From Neisseria dentiae (GTDB taxonomy: Bacteria > Pseudomonadota > Gammaproteobacteria > Burkholderiales > Neisseriaceae): a stretch of 64,000 bases of DNA. Position numbers and translations under genes: made by a program. Below, one piece after another: positions 25,365 to 33,162 of the stretch. The stretch is taken from NCBI RefSeq assembly GCF_024580525.1, contig NZ_JANIKQ010000001.1:308364-372363 (forward strand), in the 5' to 3' direction. Under the pieces are notes generated by a model that worked only from the letters and a program-made list of their open reading frames with translations, ran no database searches and was not told the origin of the DNA. How positions within the stretch are numbered: the stretch's first letter is position 1; the number at the start of each line of letters is the position of its first letter.

Positions 25365-26360
25365 ATGAACCACAAAAAATATGCCGTATTGGCTTTGGCC
25401 GTTGCCGCAGCTTTCACGCTGGGTGCCTGTAAGAAAGACGGCGCCGAAGCCGGCGCGCCGGGCAAGCCCGAATGTATCGCGCCCGCCAAACCCGGCGGCG
25501 GCTTCGATTTAACCTGCAAACTCGCGCAAAGCGGTTTGAAAGACACCGGCCAGCTCGACAAACCGATGCGCGTAACCTATATGCCCGGCGGCGTGGGTGC
25601 GGTTGCCTATAACAAAATCGTGGCGAACGACCCGGCCAACAACGATGCCATCGTGGCGTTTTCCACCGGTTCGCTGCTGAATCTGGCGCAGGGCAAGTTC
25701 GGCCAATACACCGAAAAAGACGTGCGCTGGCTGGCTGCGGTGGGCACTGATTACGGCATGGTGGCCGTAAACGCCGATTCGCCGCTGAAAAACCTGCAAG
25801 ACTTGGTTGACGCGCTGAAAAAAGACCCGAAATCGGTGAGCTTCGGTGCGGGCGGCAGCGTGGGCGGCCAAGACTGGCTGCAAACGGCGATGGTGGCCAA
25901 AGCCGCCGGCGTCAACCCCAAAGACATGACCTACGTTGCGCTTGAAGGCGGCGGCGAAGCGGTAACCGCCGTGTTGGGCAACCACATCAACGTGGTCAGC
26001 GCGGGTATCGCCGAGATGGGTCCGCACATCGAAGCCGGCAAAATCCGCGTTTTGGCGGTGTTCTCGCCCGAGCGCCTGCAAGGCAAGCTCAAAGACATCC
26101 CCACCGCCAAAGAACAGGGCTTCGACGTACAATGGCCGGTTATCCGCGGCTACTACATGGGCCCGAAAGTGAGCGACGAATCCTACAACTGGTGGAAAAC
26201 CCATTTCGACGCTATGCTGAAAGACCCGAAATTCGCCGAGCTGCGCAGCCAGCGCGACCTGTTGCCGTTCGAGCTGACGGGCGACGAGCTGAAACAGTAT
26301 GTTGAAAAATCCACCGAAGAAATGCGCGCGTTGTCTAAAGAGTTCGAGCTGACCAAGTAA
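25365..26360 (+). CDS. tctC: Tripartite tricarboxylate transporter substrate-binding lipoprotein (TctC family)
   Basis: A 331-residue periplasmic binding protein. The signal peptide ends in lipobox LGAC with C22 as the lipidated cysteine, unusual for TctC proteins, which are normally soluble. The family core is clear: APAKPGGGFDLTCKLAQ, VTYMPGGVGAVAYN, FGAGGSVGGQDW and HINVVSAGIAEMGPHIEAGKIRVLAVFSPERL. It feeds the TctB/TctA membrane pair encoded downstream; the substrate is probably a di- or tricarboxylate but is not determined. The ATG at 25365 follows GGAGAAATTTGCC. A strong terminator separates it from tctB. Confidence 0.9.
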   Translation: MNHKKYAVLALAVAAAFTLGACKKDGAEAGAPGKPECIAPAKPGGGFDLTCKLAQSGLKDTGQLDKPMRVTYMPGGVGAVAYNKIVANDPANNDAIVAFSTGSLLNLAQGKFGQYTEKDVRWLAAVGTDYGMVAVNADSPLKNLQDLVDALKKDPKSVSFGAGGSVGGQDWLQTAMVAKAAGVNPKDMTYVALEGGGEAVTAVLGNHINVVSAGIAEMGPHIEAGKIRVLAVFSPERLQGKLKDIPTAKEQGFDVQWPVIRGYYMGPKVSDESYNWWKTHFDAMLKDPKFAELRSQRDLLPFELTGDELKQYVEKSTEEMRALSKEFELTK

Positions 26361-26366
26361 CGCAAA

Positions 26367-26447
26367 ACGGCAATCGGAAACTTATTGCTTCTCCGGTTGC
26401 CGTTTTTTTCAGACGGCCTGTTTTTTTGCTGAAGGCCGTCTGAAAAA
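26367..26447 (+). terminator. Tandem terminator-like hairpins between tctC and tctB
   Basis: First, arms ACGGCAATCGG / CCGGTTGCCGT followed by seven T (26367-26409), a textbook intrinsic terminator. Second, overlapping its T-run, an inverted uptake-sequence pair with a T-rich loop (26404-26447). Together they should sharply lower expression of tctB-tctA relative to tctC. Confidence 0.75.
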
Positions 26448-26495
26448 CCATTGCCGCACAAAATAATTTTCTGTCTTCAAACGGAGTTTACCTTC

Positions 26496-26933
26496 ATGAA
26501 AATCGAACGTTTGTTTTCCGCCGCGCTGCTTTTGGCAACGCTCGGATTACTCTATCTGGCCTTCGGCTATACCGCGCCGGTGTCTTACGACCCGCTGGGG
26601 CCACGTCCCTATCCGGTGCTCATTCTCTCGCTCTTGGCCTTGTGCTGCCTGTTTTTGGTGGTGCGGCCGCGCGGCGAATACATCAATTTGGGCTACACTC
26701 CCGCCATTTTGAAAAAAGTCGGCCTATGCATCGTGTTTCTGGGCGCTTATGCCGTGTTGTTCGAAGTGCTGGGCTTTCCGCTCGCCACTGCGCTGATGTC
26801 GTTCGGCGTCGGAAAACTGTTCGGCGGGCGCACGCTGCCCTGCGCGGTGTCGGGCATCGTTTTGGGTGCGCTGTTTTACGCGCTGTTCGATCTGGCCTTC
26901 GATGTGCCGCTGCCCTTGGGCTTTTTCGGTTGA
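26496..26933 (+). CDS. tctB: Tripartite tricarboxylate transporter small membrane subunit TctB
   Basis: A 145-residue protein with four membrane segments, starting MKIERLFSAALLLATLGLLY and ending in FYALFDLAFDVPLPLGFFG, a typical TctB ending. The ATG at 26496 has ACGGAG eight bases ahead; the longer frame upstream lacks a ribosome site. It is followed by tctA after 13 bases. Confidence 0.9.
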   Translation: MKIERLFSAALLLATLGLLYLAFGYTAPVSYDPLGPRPYPVLILSLLALCCLFLVVRPRGEYINLGYTPAILKKVGLCIVFLGAYAVLFEVLGFPLATALMSFGVGKLFGGRTLPCAVSGIVLGALFYALFDLAFDVPLPLGFFG

Positions 26934-26946
26934 AAGGCGGATATAA

Positions 26947-28440
26947 ATGGAAACTTTGCAATATTTGATGTCGGGCTTTGAGGTGGCGCTGCTGCCGCAA
27001 AACCTGCTGCTGGCGCTGATCGGCGCGTTTATCGGTACCATCGTCGGCATGCTGCCGGGCCTGGGGCCGATTAACGGCGTAGCGCTGCTGCTGCCGTTCG
27101 CCTTTGCGCTGGGTTTGCCGCCCGAGTCGGCGCTGATTCTTTTGGCTGCGGTGTATTTGGGCTGCGAATACGGCGGGCGCATTTCGGCGATTCTGATCAA
27201 CGTGCCGGGCGATGCGGCGGCGATTATGTCCACGCTTGACGGCTATCCGCTGGCCAAACAGGGCAAGGCGGGCATTGCGCTTTCGCTCTCTGCCGCCAGC
27301 TCGTTTATCGGCAGCACCATCGCCACCGTGGGTGTGGTTTTGTTCGCACCGCTGCTGGCGCATTGGGCGATTGCATTCGGCCCCGCCGAATACTTCGTGC
27401 TGATGGTGTTCGCCATCACCTGTTTGAGCGGCCTGGTGGGCGACCAGCCGGTTAAAACCGCCGTTTCGGCCTTAATCGGCTTGGGATTGGCGATGGTGGG
27501 CATGGACGCGGTTACCGGCGTTTACCGTTTCACCTTCGATTCGGTCAACCTTTCAGACGGCATTCAGTTCACCACCATCGTAATCGGCTTTTTCAGCATC
27601 AGCGAAATCCTGATTATGCTGGAGCATACCGAAAGCGGCCAAAAAGCGCTGACGCAGGGCAAACGTGCGCTCTTTAATCTGAAAGAGCTGATGTTCAGCA
27701 TGGGTGCGATTATCCGCAGCGGCGTGGCCGGTTTCTTTATCGGCGTGTTGCCCGGTGCGGGTGCAACGATTGCCAGCGCGATGTCGTACACCAACGAGAA
27801 AAAAATCGCCGGCAAAAACGGCACGTTCGGCGAGGGCGACCTGCGCGGTATCGCTGCTCCCGAAGCGGCCAACAATGCTTCGGCCTGTGGTTCGTTTATT
27901 CCCATGCTCACGCTGGGCGTACCTGGATCGGGCACCACGGCGGTGATGATGGGCGCGTTAACGCTCTACAACATCACCCCCGGCCCGCAGCTTTTCAGTG
28001 AACAGCCCGATATCGTGTGGGGTTTGATTGCCTCGCTGTTTATCGGCAACATCATTCTGCTGGCGCTGAATATCCCGCTGGTGGGTTTTTTCGCCAAGCT
28101 GTTGAATATTCCCAACTATATTCTGATTCCGGCCATTGCAGCGGTGAGCTTCGTGGGCGTGTATGCGATTCACAGCACGACCTTCGATTTGGTGCTGATG
28201 ATCGGTTTGGGTATTTTGGGCTATATGCTGCGTAAGCTGAATTTCCCGCTTTCCGCCCTGATTCTGGGTTATGTGCTGGGCGAGCTGATGGAATCCAGCC
28301 TGCGCCGCGCGCTGTCAATTTCACAGGGCGACATAGGCATTCTGTTCCACGGCCCGATCACCTTGTCGTTGTGGGTACTGTCGGGCTTTATGGTGCTGTT
28401 GCCGGTTTACCGCTGGCTGCGCCGCCGCAAAGCCGCCTGA
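26947..28440 (+). CDS. tctA: Tripartite tricarboxylate transporter large membrane subunit TctA
   Basis: A 497-residue protein with about twelve membrane segments. Signature sequences are GMLPGLGPINGVALLLPFAF near the N-terminus, CEYGGRISAILINVPGDAAA and PEAANNASACGSFIPMLTLG; the last includes the conserved Asn-rich region of the TctA family. It uses the ion gradient to move substrate delivered by TctC. A terminator hairpin follows at 28446-28480. Confidence 0.95.
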   Translation: METLQYLMSGFEVALLPQNLLLALIGAFIGTIVGMLPGLGPINGVALLLPFAFALGLPPESALILLAAVYLGCEYGGRISAILINVPGDAAAIMSTLDGYPLAKQGKAGIALSLSAASSFIGSTIATVGVVLFAPLLAHWAIAFGPAEYFVLMVFAITCLSGLVGDQPVKTAVSALIGLGLAMVGMDAVTGVYRFTFDSVNLSDGIQFTTIVIGFFSISEILIMLEHTESGQKALTQGKRALFNLKELMFSMGAIIRSGVAGFFIGVLPGAGATIASAMSYTNEKKIAGKNGTFGEGDLRGIAAPEAANNASACGSFIPMLTLGVPGSGTTAVMMGALTLYNITPGPQLFSEQPDIVWGLIASLFIGNIILLALNIPLVGFFAKLLNIPNYILIPAIAAVSFVGVYAIHSTTFDLVLMIGLGILGYMLRKLNFPLSALILGYVLGELMESSLRRALSISQGDIGILFHGPITLSLWVLSGFMVLLPVYRWLRRRKAA

Positions 28441-28445
28441 CGATA

Positions 28446-28480
28446 TAAAGGCCGTCTGAAAACTTTTCAGACGGCCTTTA
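28446..28480 (+). terminator. Uptake-sequence terminator after tctA
   Basis: Long perfect arms TAAAGGCCGTCTGAAAA and complement with a minimal loop, six bases after the tctA stop. Confidence 0.8.
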
Positions 28481-28534
28481 TTATATTCCGTATCATTACC
28501 AAATAAATTTGCACCCTACCGGAAATGCCCGACC

Positions 28535-29602
28535 ATGAACACCGTTTTGCGCTACCTGCCCGGCTTCGCCGCCGCCTTGGCGGGTGCGTTGGCGGCCGAA
28601 GCGCTGAAACTGCCGATTCCGTGGCTGCTCGGTTCGCTGCTGGCCACCGCCGTGTTAAGCCTGAACAACGTGCCGGTGAAAGCGCCCGCTTTCTGCCGCA
28701 AAGCGGGGCTGGCCGTTATCGGCACTTCGCTCGGCTTGTATTTTACACCGCAGATGGCGGGGGTGTTGCTGGCGCATTGGCCGCTGCTGGTTTTCGGTAT
28801 GGCGTTTTCGATCGGGCTGGGCATCATCGGCAGCATACTGGTCTATCGTTATGCAGGCGTAGATTTCACCACCGCGTGGTATGCCTCGGCTATGGGCGGT
28901 GCCAGCGAAATGGCCAATATGGCCGACCAACAAGGCGCACAGGTTGCCAAAGTGGTGTCCGCCCATTCGCTGCGGGTGCTGATGATTGTTACCATCGTGC
29001 CGTTTTTCTACCAATATATGGGCTACCACCACACCGACAGCAGCGGCTTAAGCCAAAATACCGCCGTGCATTGGGGCGGTTTGGCGCTGCTGTTTGCCTG
29101 CTCTTTTGCGGCCGCCCGCCTGTTCGAATGGCGGAAATGGTCTAACCCGTGGACGTTCGGCCCGCTTTTGGCCGCCACGCTGCTCACTTTGGCCGGCATC
29201 CACTTATCGGCCGTGCCCGTTTCCGTTTCCCACATCGGCCAGCTCTTTATCGGTTGGGCACTGGGCAACCGTTTCGCGCCGGGCTTTTTCCGCTCCGCCC
29301 CGCGCCTGCTCGGCGTGGTGGCCGTGAGTGTGAGTTTGTCGCTGGCCTTAACCGCCGCCGCCACTTACCTGCTGGCGCAAATCAGCACCATCCCCCTGCC
29401 CACGCTGGGCTTGGGTTTGTCGCCCGGCGGTGTGGCCGAAATGACCATCACAGCCAAAGTGCTGCAACTGGGCGTGCCGATTGTTACCGCCTTCCACGTT
29501 TCGCGCATGGTGGCGGTGGTCGGCACCGCGGGCATTTTGTGCCACAAACTCAGGCCGCGTTTTGAAAAAAAACAGACGGAAACCCTTGCAAAAACGCCTT
29601 AA
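28535..29602 (+). CDS. AbrB-family (ammonia monooxygenase-type) membrane protein
   Basis: A 355-residue protein with about ten membrane segments arranged as two homologous halves. LKLPIPWLLGSLLATAVLSL and AWYASAMGGASEMANMADQQGAQVAKVVSAHSLRVLMI are characteristic of the AbrB putative transporter family (PF05145), with the repeat unit seen again at GLGLSPGGVAEMTITAKVLQLG. The substrate is unknown. It follows the tct operon after an efficient terminator, so it is probably transcribed on its own. It is not the DNA-binding AbrB of Bacillus. Confidence 0.85.
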   Translation: MNTVLRYLPGFAAALAGALAAEALKLPIPWLLGSLLATAVLSLNNVPVKAPAFCRKAGLAVIGTSLGLYFTPQMAGVLLAHWPLLVFGMAFSIGLGIIGSILVYRYAGVDFTTAWYASAMGGASEMANMADQQGAQVAKVVSAHSLRVLMIVTIVPFFYQYMGYHHTDSSGLSQNTAVHWGGLALLFACSFAAARLFEWRKWSNPWTFGPLLAATLLTLAGIHLSAVPVSVSHIGQLFIGWALGNRFAPGFFRSAPRLLGVVAVSVSLSLALTAAATYLLAQISTIPLPTLGLGLSPGGVAEMTITAKVLQLGVPIVTAFHVSRMVAVVGTAGILCHKLRPRFEKKQTETLAKTP

Positions 29603-29620
29603 GGCCGTCTGAAAAAGGCC

Positions 29621-29810
29621 GGGATCTTTGCAAAAAACCAATTCAACTCTGAAAAGGTTTGCCTCGTCATTCCCGCGTAGGCGGGAATCCAGCCTTAAAA
29701 CCATCAAGTATTTTATTTCAATAACTTACAAAAATAACTGGATTCCCGCCTACGCGGGAATGACGATGGTTGAATATTTTAGACGGCCTAAACGACTTGC
29801 AAAGGTCTCA
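29621..29810. repeat. Paired dRS3 repeat block B
   Basis: Two dRS3 palindromes of the form ATTCCCGC-n4-GCGGGAAT (29669-29688 and 29742-29761) are about 53 bases apart in mirrored context (AATCCAG and CTGGATT on their inner sides). The block is bounded by GGGATCTTTGCAAAA and TTGCAAAGGTCTC. It fills the gap between the AbrB-family gene and laz (29603-29902). Confidence 0.85.
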
Positions 29811-29850
29811 AGCCGTCTGAAATGCCTAACCACCGCCATTAAACCACATA

Positions 29851-29880
29851 AAAAACGGCCTGTTGAACACAGGCCGTTTT
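29851..29880 (-). terminator. Terminator of laz
   Basis: Arms AAAACGGCCTGT and ACAGGCCGTTTT with a six-base loop, 23 bases past the laz stop; T-rich on the transcribed side. Confidence 0.8.
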
Positions 29881-29902
29881 AGTCATATGCAAGTTATATA
29901 CA

Positions 29903-30472
29903 TCAGATCAATTTCACCGTACCGTGCATCAGGCCGTAGTGGCCGGGGAAGGTGCAGTAAAACTCATATTGGCTGCCTTCGGCAAATTTGGACGGATCAA
30001 CCGTAACCGAAGTTTCTTCGCTGCCGCCGATTAATTTGGTATAGGCAATCACGCGGGTATCGCCTTCTTTCACAAAATTTTTCTCTGCGGTTGCGCCTGC
30101 GCCGTCACTCACCACACCCTGAGCGTCTTCGGCTTTGGAAATCACGATATTGTGCCCCATCGCCGCTTTGGGCATTTTGCCGGTGTGTTTCAACACGATT
30201 TTGAATTCTTTGCAGGATTTTTTGATTTCCAACTCTTGTTTGTCGAACTTCATCTGATCGTCGGAATTCACCACCACTTCGCATCCTTCTGCCGGGGCAG
30301 CGGCGGCGCTGTCGGAGGCGGCGGACGCTGCGGCGGGGGCGTCAGCCGAAGCGACAGATGCAGCCGTTGCTTCCGAAGCGGCCGGTTGGGCGGCGGGGGC
30401 GGCGGTTTCCTGCCCGCCACAGGCGCTTAAGGCTAATGCGGCGGCGGAAATCAAAGCTAAATAAGTTTTCAT
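29903..30472 (-). CDS. laz: Lipid-anchored azurin (Laz, H.8-type)
   Basis: A 189-residue outer-membrane-anchored blue copper protein. Signal peptide with lipobox LSAC (C18), then a 45-residue Ala/Pro/Glu-rich H.8-like linker, then the azurin domain from about residue 62. Copper ligands are visible: His in [12 protein letters not shown], then Cys, His and Met in [18 protein letters not shown], plus the disulfide cysteines GCEVVV and KSCKEF. In Neisseria, Laz is tied to electron transfer and peroxide or copper resistance. It is monocistronic, divergent from an opacity-type porin gene. Confidence 0.95.
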   Translation of the reverse strand: MKTYLALISAAALALSACGGQETAAPAAQPAASEATAASVASADAPAAASAASDSAAAAPAEGCEVVVNSDDQMKFDKQELEIKKSCKEFKIVLKHTGKMPKAAMGHNIVISKAEDAQGVVSDGAGATAEKNFVKEGDTRVIAYTKLIGGSEETSVTVDPSKFAEGSQYEFYCTFPGHYGLMHGTVKLI

Positions 30473-30535
30473 GAAACAGCTCCGTATCGGGTTAAAAATA
30501 CATACAGATTATCTGCGGATTCTTTTCGGTGGTGC

Positions 30536-30549
30536 TTGACTTGCGTCAG
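30536..30549. promoter_or_regulatory. FNR-like dyad between laz and the opacity-type gene
   Basis: TTGACTTGCGTCAG has FNR-like half-sites TTGAC and GTCA spaced by four bases, differing symmetrically from the TTGAT-n4-ATCAA consensus. It lies 64 bases upstream of laz, a plausible target for oxygen-dependent control. The match is imperfect and unproven. Confidence 0.25.
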
Positions 30550-30666
30550 CTTTCATCAATATTACATACCGCTTATTCTGCCCTGATTGCATAAACAATT
30601 GCACTCGGCATAAAATGCTTATGCGTTAAGCAAATCATTGTTTTAACAATATTAACGGAGTTTACC

Positions 30667-31254
30667 ATGACCAAGAAGATTTTCGCCATCGCAGTTTCTT
30701 TGGCTTTAGCCGCCCCCGTTTTTGCCGACCCCGGTTTCTATATTCAGGGCGATGCCGGTGTCAGCAAGTTAAAAATCAAATATGACGACGGTGATTCGTT
30801 TTCTAAAAGCAGTTTCAGCCCGCGCTTTACCGTCGGCTACGATTTCGGCAACAACTGGCGCGGCGGTGTGGATTACACCCACTATAAATCCGTCAAATAT
30901 GGTGGTGCCAAGCCAAACAGCGATGCCTATGAAAGCGGCAAAGCCAAATTTCAAAGCGTCGGCGTTTCTGCCATCTACGATTTCCCGGTAAGTGAAAAAG
31001 TAAAACCCTATCTGGGTGCGCGTGTCGGTCTCAACCGTTTTTCAGATAAATACCACTACTCCAACAGCTATTACAGCCGCTCTGAATCTGAAAGCAAAAC
31101 CAAAACCGGCGTAGGTGTTTTGGCCGGTGTGGGTGTTAACGTAACCGACAATATCACTTTGGATGCAGGTTACCGCTACAACTACTGGGGCAAATACGAA
31201 TTCACCAAACTCCACACTCAAGAATTATCTGCCGGTGTTCGCGTGAAGTTCTAA
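30667..31254 (+). CDS. Opacity/NspA-type outer-membrane beta-barrel protein
   Basis: A 195-residue protein with a signal peptide cleaved near VFA at residue 20. The mature part begins DPGFYIQGDAGVSKLKI and alternates amphipathic strands ending in LSAGVRVKF, whose terminal phenylalanine is the outer-membrane insertion signal. An eight-stranded barrel of the opacity family is likely. The third external loop is Ser/Tyr-rich (KYHYSNSYYSRSESESKTK). No phase-variable CTCTT or homopolymer tract is present, unlike classical opa genes. The ACGGAG ribosome site is close to the ATG. Confidence 0.85.
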   Translation: MTKKIFAIAVSLALAAPVFADPGFYIQGDAGVSKLKIKYDDGDSFSKSSFSPRFTVGYDFGNNWRGGVDYTHYKSVKYGGAKPNSDAYESGKAKFQSVGVSAIYDFPVSEKVKPYLGARVGLNRFSDKYHYSNSYYSRSESESKTKTGVGVLAGVGVNVTDNITLDAGYRYNYWGKYEFTKLHTQELSAGVRVKF

Positions 31255-31280
31255 CTGTTGTGCCCTTATCGGGCCGTATG

Positions 31281-31315
31281 AAAACGGGTTCTGTCAGCAA
31301 CAGAACCCGTTTTTT
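31281..31315 (+). terminator. Intrinsic terminator after the opacity-type gene
   Basis: Arms AACGGGTTCTGT and ACAGAACCCGTT with a six-base loop and a T-run. A degenerate uptake sequence with one mismatch precedes it. Confidence 0.85.
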
Positions 31316-31365
31316 ATGCCAACCCGCACCAATATTGGGGTGGGTTGAAATCTTTGCAAACTCAT

Positions 31366-31555
31366 TAGGGAGTGTAGTCAGAAGGCTTGTGAAGCGGTTT
31401 TTTGAGGAAAAATCCGCAGATGCAAGGCAAAAAGCACAGCAAGATTGGACATCTTGCGAGCATTTTAGCTTCGCAAGTCCGCTATGCTGCCTAACGCCGC
31501 AGATGCGGATTTTGACCAAAAATACCGCCGCAACGCTTTCTGACTGCACTCCCTA
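31366..31555 (+). repeat. TA-flanked MITE-like element R2 (190 bp, long form)
   Basis: Terminal inverted repeats GGGAGTGTAGTCAGAAGG and its complement (one mismatch), flanked by TA. Inside are long imperfect inverted segments (GCGGTTTTTTGAGGAAAAAT, then CCGCAGATGC; mirrored by GCAGATGCGGATTTTGACCA) and a middle stretch AAGGCAAAAAGCACAGCAAG. The long form contains AGCTTCGCAAGTCCGC, absent from the 165-base copies. Two small open frames inside are shadows. With block C it fills the gap 31255-31717. Confidence 0.85.
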
Positions 31556-31589
31556 AGGCCGTCTGAAACGCGCATTTTCCTTTCTTCGC

Positions 31590-31667
31590 CACGATCGGGC
31601 TTAACCCGGGCATCTTATGGTTTCGAAAGAAAATAACAGATACTCGGGTCAAGCCCGAGTATGACGG
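31590..31667. repeat. Paired-hairpin repeat block C (CTCGGG type)
   Basis: A degenerate palindrome at 31590-31613 and a perfect one, ATACTCGGGTCAAGCCCGAG followed by TAT, at 31640-31662. Layout and spacing are as in blocks A and D. It sits between R2 and the trpB 3' end. Confidence 0.7.
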
Positions 31668-31717
31668 CGGTTGGTTTTTCAGACGGCCTGAATCAGTTTT
31701 ACAAAATTATCTGTCCG

Positions 31718-32923
31718 TTAGACGGTGATTTTTTCCAACACAAAATCAATGTCTTTATCACCACGCCCGGACAGATTCACCAGCAGGCGTTTGCTGCCGT
31801 CCAGTTGTGCGGCGCGGCGCAGGGCATAAGCCACGGCGTGCGAGGATTCCAGCGCGGGGATAATGCCTTCTTCGCGCGATAATGCCATAAAGGCGTCCAA
31901 ACATTCGGCATCGGTGGCGGTTTCGTAACGCGCGCGGCCACTGTCTTTCAGGTGGCAGTGTTGCGGGCCGACGCCGGGATAGTCCAGCCCCGAAGCGATG
32001 GAATGCACGGCGGCAGGCGTGCCGTCGGCTTCTTGCAGGTAGTAGCAGTTGAAGCCCTGAATGTTGCCGAACTTGCCCAAAGTCATGGTGGCGGCGTGGC
32101 GGCCGGGTTTGTCCAAGCCTTCGCCGGCGGGTTCCACGCCCACCAGTTCTACGTTTTTATCGTCGATAAAGGCATTAAACAAGCCCAGCGCATTCGAGCC
32201 GCCGCCGACGCAGGCAATCACTTCGTCGGGCAGGCCGCCGTAGGCCGTCTGAAACTGCTCGCGCGCTTCGTGGCCGACGATGGATTGGAAATAAGCCACC
32301 ATTTCGGGATAGGGCGCGGGGCCGACCACAGAGCCGATGGCGAACATGCTGTCGCCCAGCTGCCCCATATACGATTCAAACGCGCTGTCCACCGCTTCTT
32401 TCAGCGTGCCGGCACCGGCCGACACCGGTACGATTTTCGCGCCCAGAATCTTCATGCGCGAAACATTGGGGTGTTCTTTGGCAATATCGACCACGCCCAT
32501 ATGGATTTCGCATGCCAAACCCAGCAGTGCGGCGGCGGTGGCCAGTGCCACGCCGTGCTGGCCGGCGCCGGTTTCGGCAATCACTTTTTTCTTGCCCAGC
32601 TTTTTCGCCAGCAGCACTTCGCCGATGCAGTGGTTGATTTTGTGTGCGCCGGTGTGGTTGAGGTCTTCGCGTTTCAGATAAATCTGCGCGCCGCGCTGCG
32701 ACAGCGTGCGGGCGTGGTAGATCGGGCTGGGGCGGCCGACATAAGTGGCTTGCAGGCGTTTCATTTCGCTGATGAAATCGGCGTCTTTAATAATGTTGCG
32801 GAAGCCGGTTTCGATTTCGGCCAATGCTTTGGCCAATTCGGGATGGCCGATTTTACCGCCGTGTTTGCCGAAGTTACCGTTTTCGTCGGGCAGAACCAGT
32901 GCGTTTAATTGTTCGTTTGCCAT
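31718..32923 (-). CDS. trpB: Tryptophan synthase beta subunit TrpB
   Basis: TrpB condenses indole with serine using PLP. The 401 residues include the PLP lysine in [34 protein letters not shown] sequence ([19 protein letters not shown]) and the phosphate-binding [11 protein letters not shown]. Length is normal for TrpB1. No trpA is adjacent. It is bracketed by two copies of the MITE-like family in opposite orientation (R2 beyond its 3' end, R3 before its 5' end). Confidence 0.97.
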   Translation of the reverse strand: MANEQLNALVLPDENGNFGKHGGKIGHPELAKALAEIETGFRNIIKDADFISEMKRLQATYVGRPSPIYHARTLSQRGAQIYLKREDLNHTGAHKINHCIGEVLLAKKLGKKKVIAETGAGQHGVALATAAALLGLACEIHMGVVDIAKEHPNVSRMKILGAKIVPVSAGAGTLKEAVDSAFESYMGQLGDSMFAIGSVVGPAPYPEMVAYFQSIVGHEAREQFQTAYGGLPDEVIACVGGGSNALGLFNAFIDDKNVELVGVEPAGEGLDKPGRHAATMTLGKFGNIQGFNCYYLQEADGTPAAVHSIASGLDYPGVGPQHCHLKDSGRARYETATDAECLDAFMALSREEGIIPALESSHAVAYALRRAAQLDGSKRLLVNLSGRGDKDIDFVLEKITV

Positions 32924-32970
32924 GTTGTTGTTCCCTGTAAAACAATAGTGATGTAAGAAAGTCGGAATAT

Positions 32971-33135
32971 TAGGGAGTGTAGTCAGAAAGCGTTGCGGCG
33001 GTATTTTTGGTTAAAATCCGCATCTGCGGCGTTAAAAATGCTCGCAAGATGTCCAATCTTGCTGTGCTTTTTGCCTTGCATCTGCGGATTTTCTCTCAAA
33101 AAACCGCTTCGCAAGCCTTCTGACTATACTCCCTA
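32971..33135 (-). repeat. TA-flanked MITE-like element R3 (165 bp, short form)
   Basis: A copy in the opposite orientation to R2: left end TAGGGAGTGTAGTCAGAAAG, right end complement of GGGAGTATAGTCAGAAGG then TA. It lacks the internal AGCTTCGCAAGTCCGC segment. It lies between the ilvA stop and the trpB start, so it may influence trpB expression or end ilvA transcripts. Confidence 0.85.
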
Positions 33136-33162
33136 GAAACAGCCGCCTTTCAGACGGCCTTT

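Noticed and set aside
29641..29761. Possible CRISPR array
   Set aside because: The repeats are dRS3 palindromes present as a mirrored pair only, without regular spacers.
30667..31254. Phase-variable opa gene
   Set aside because: No CTCTT repeats or homopolymer tract in the leader; only the barrel resemblance holds.
31202..31556. Two opposing frames of about 100 codons in the R2 repeat
   Set aside because: They consist of MITE-like repeat sequence, and equivalents recur wherever the repeat is found; no ribosome site.
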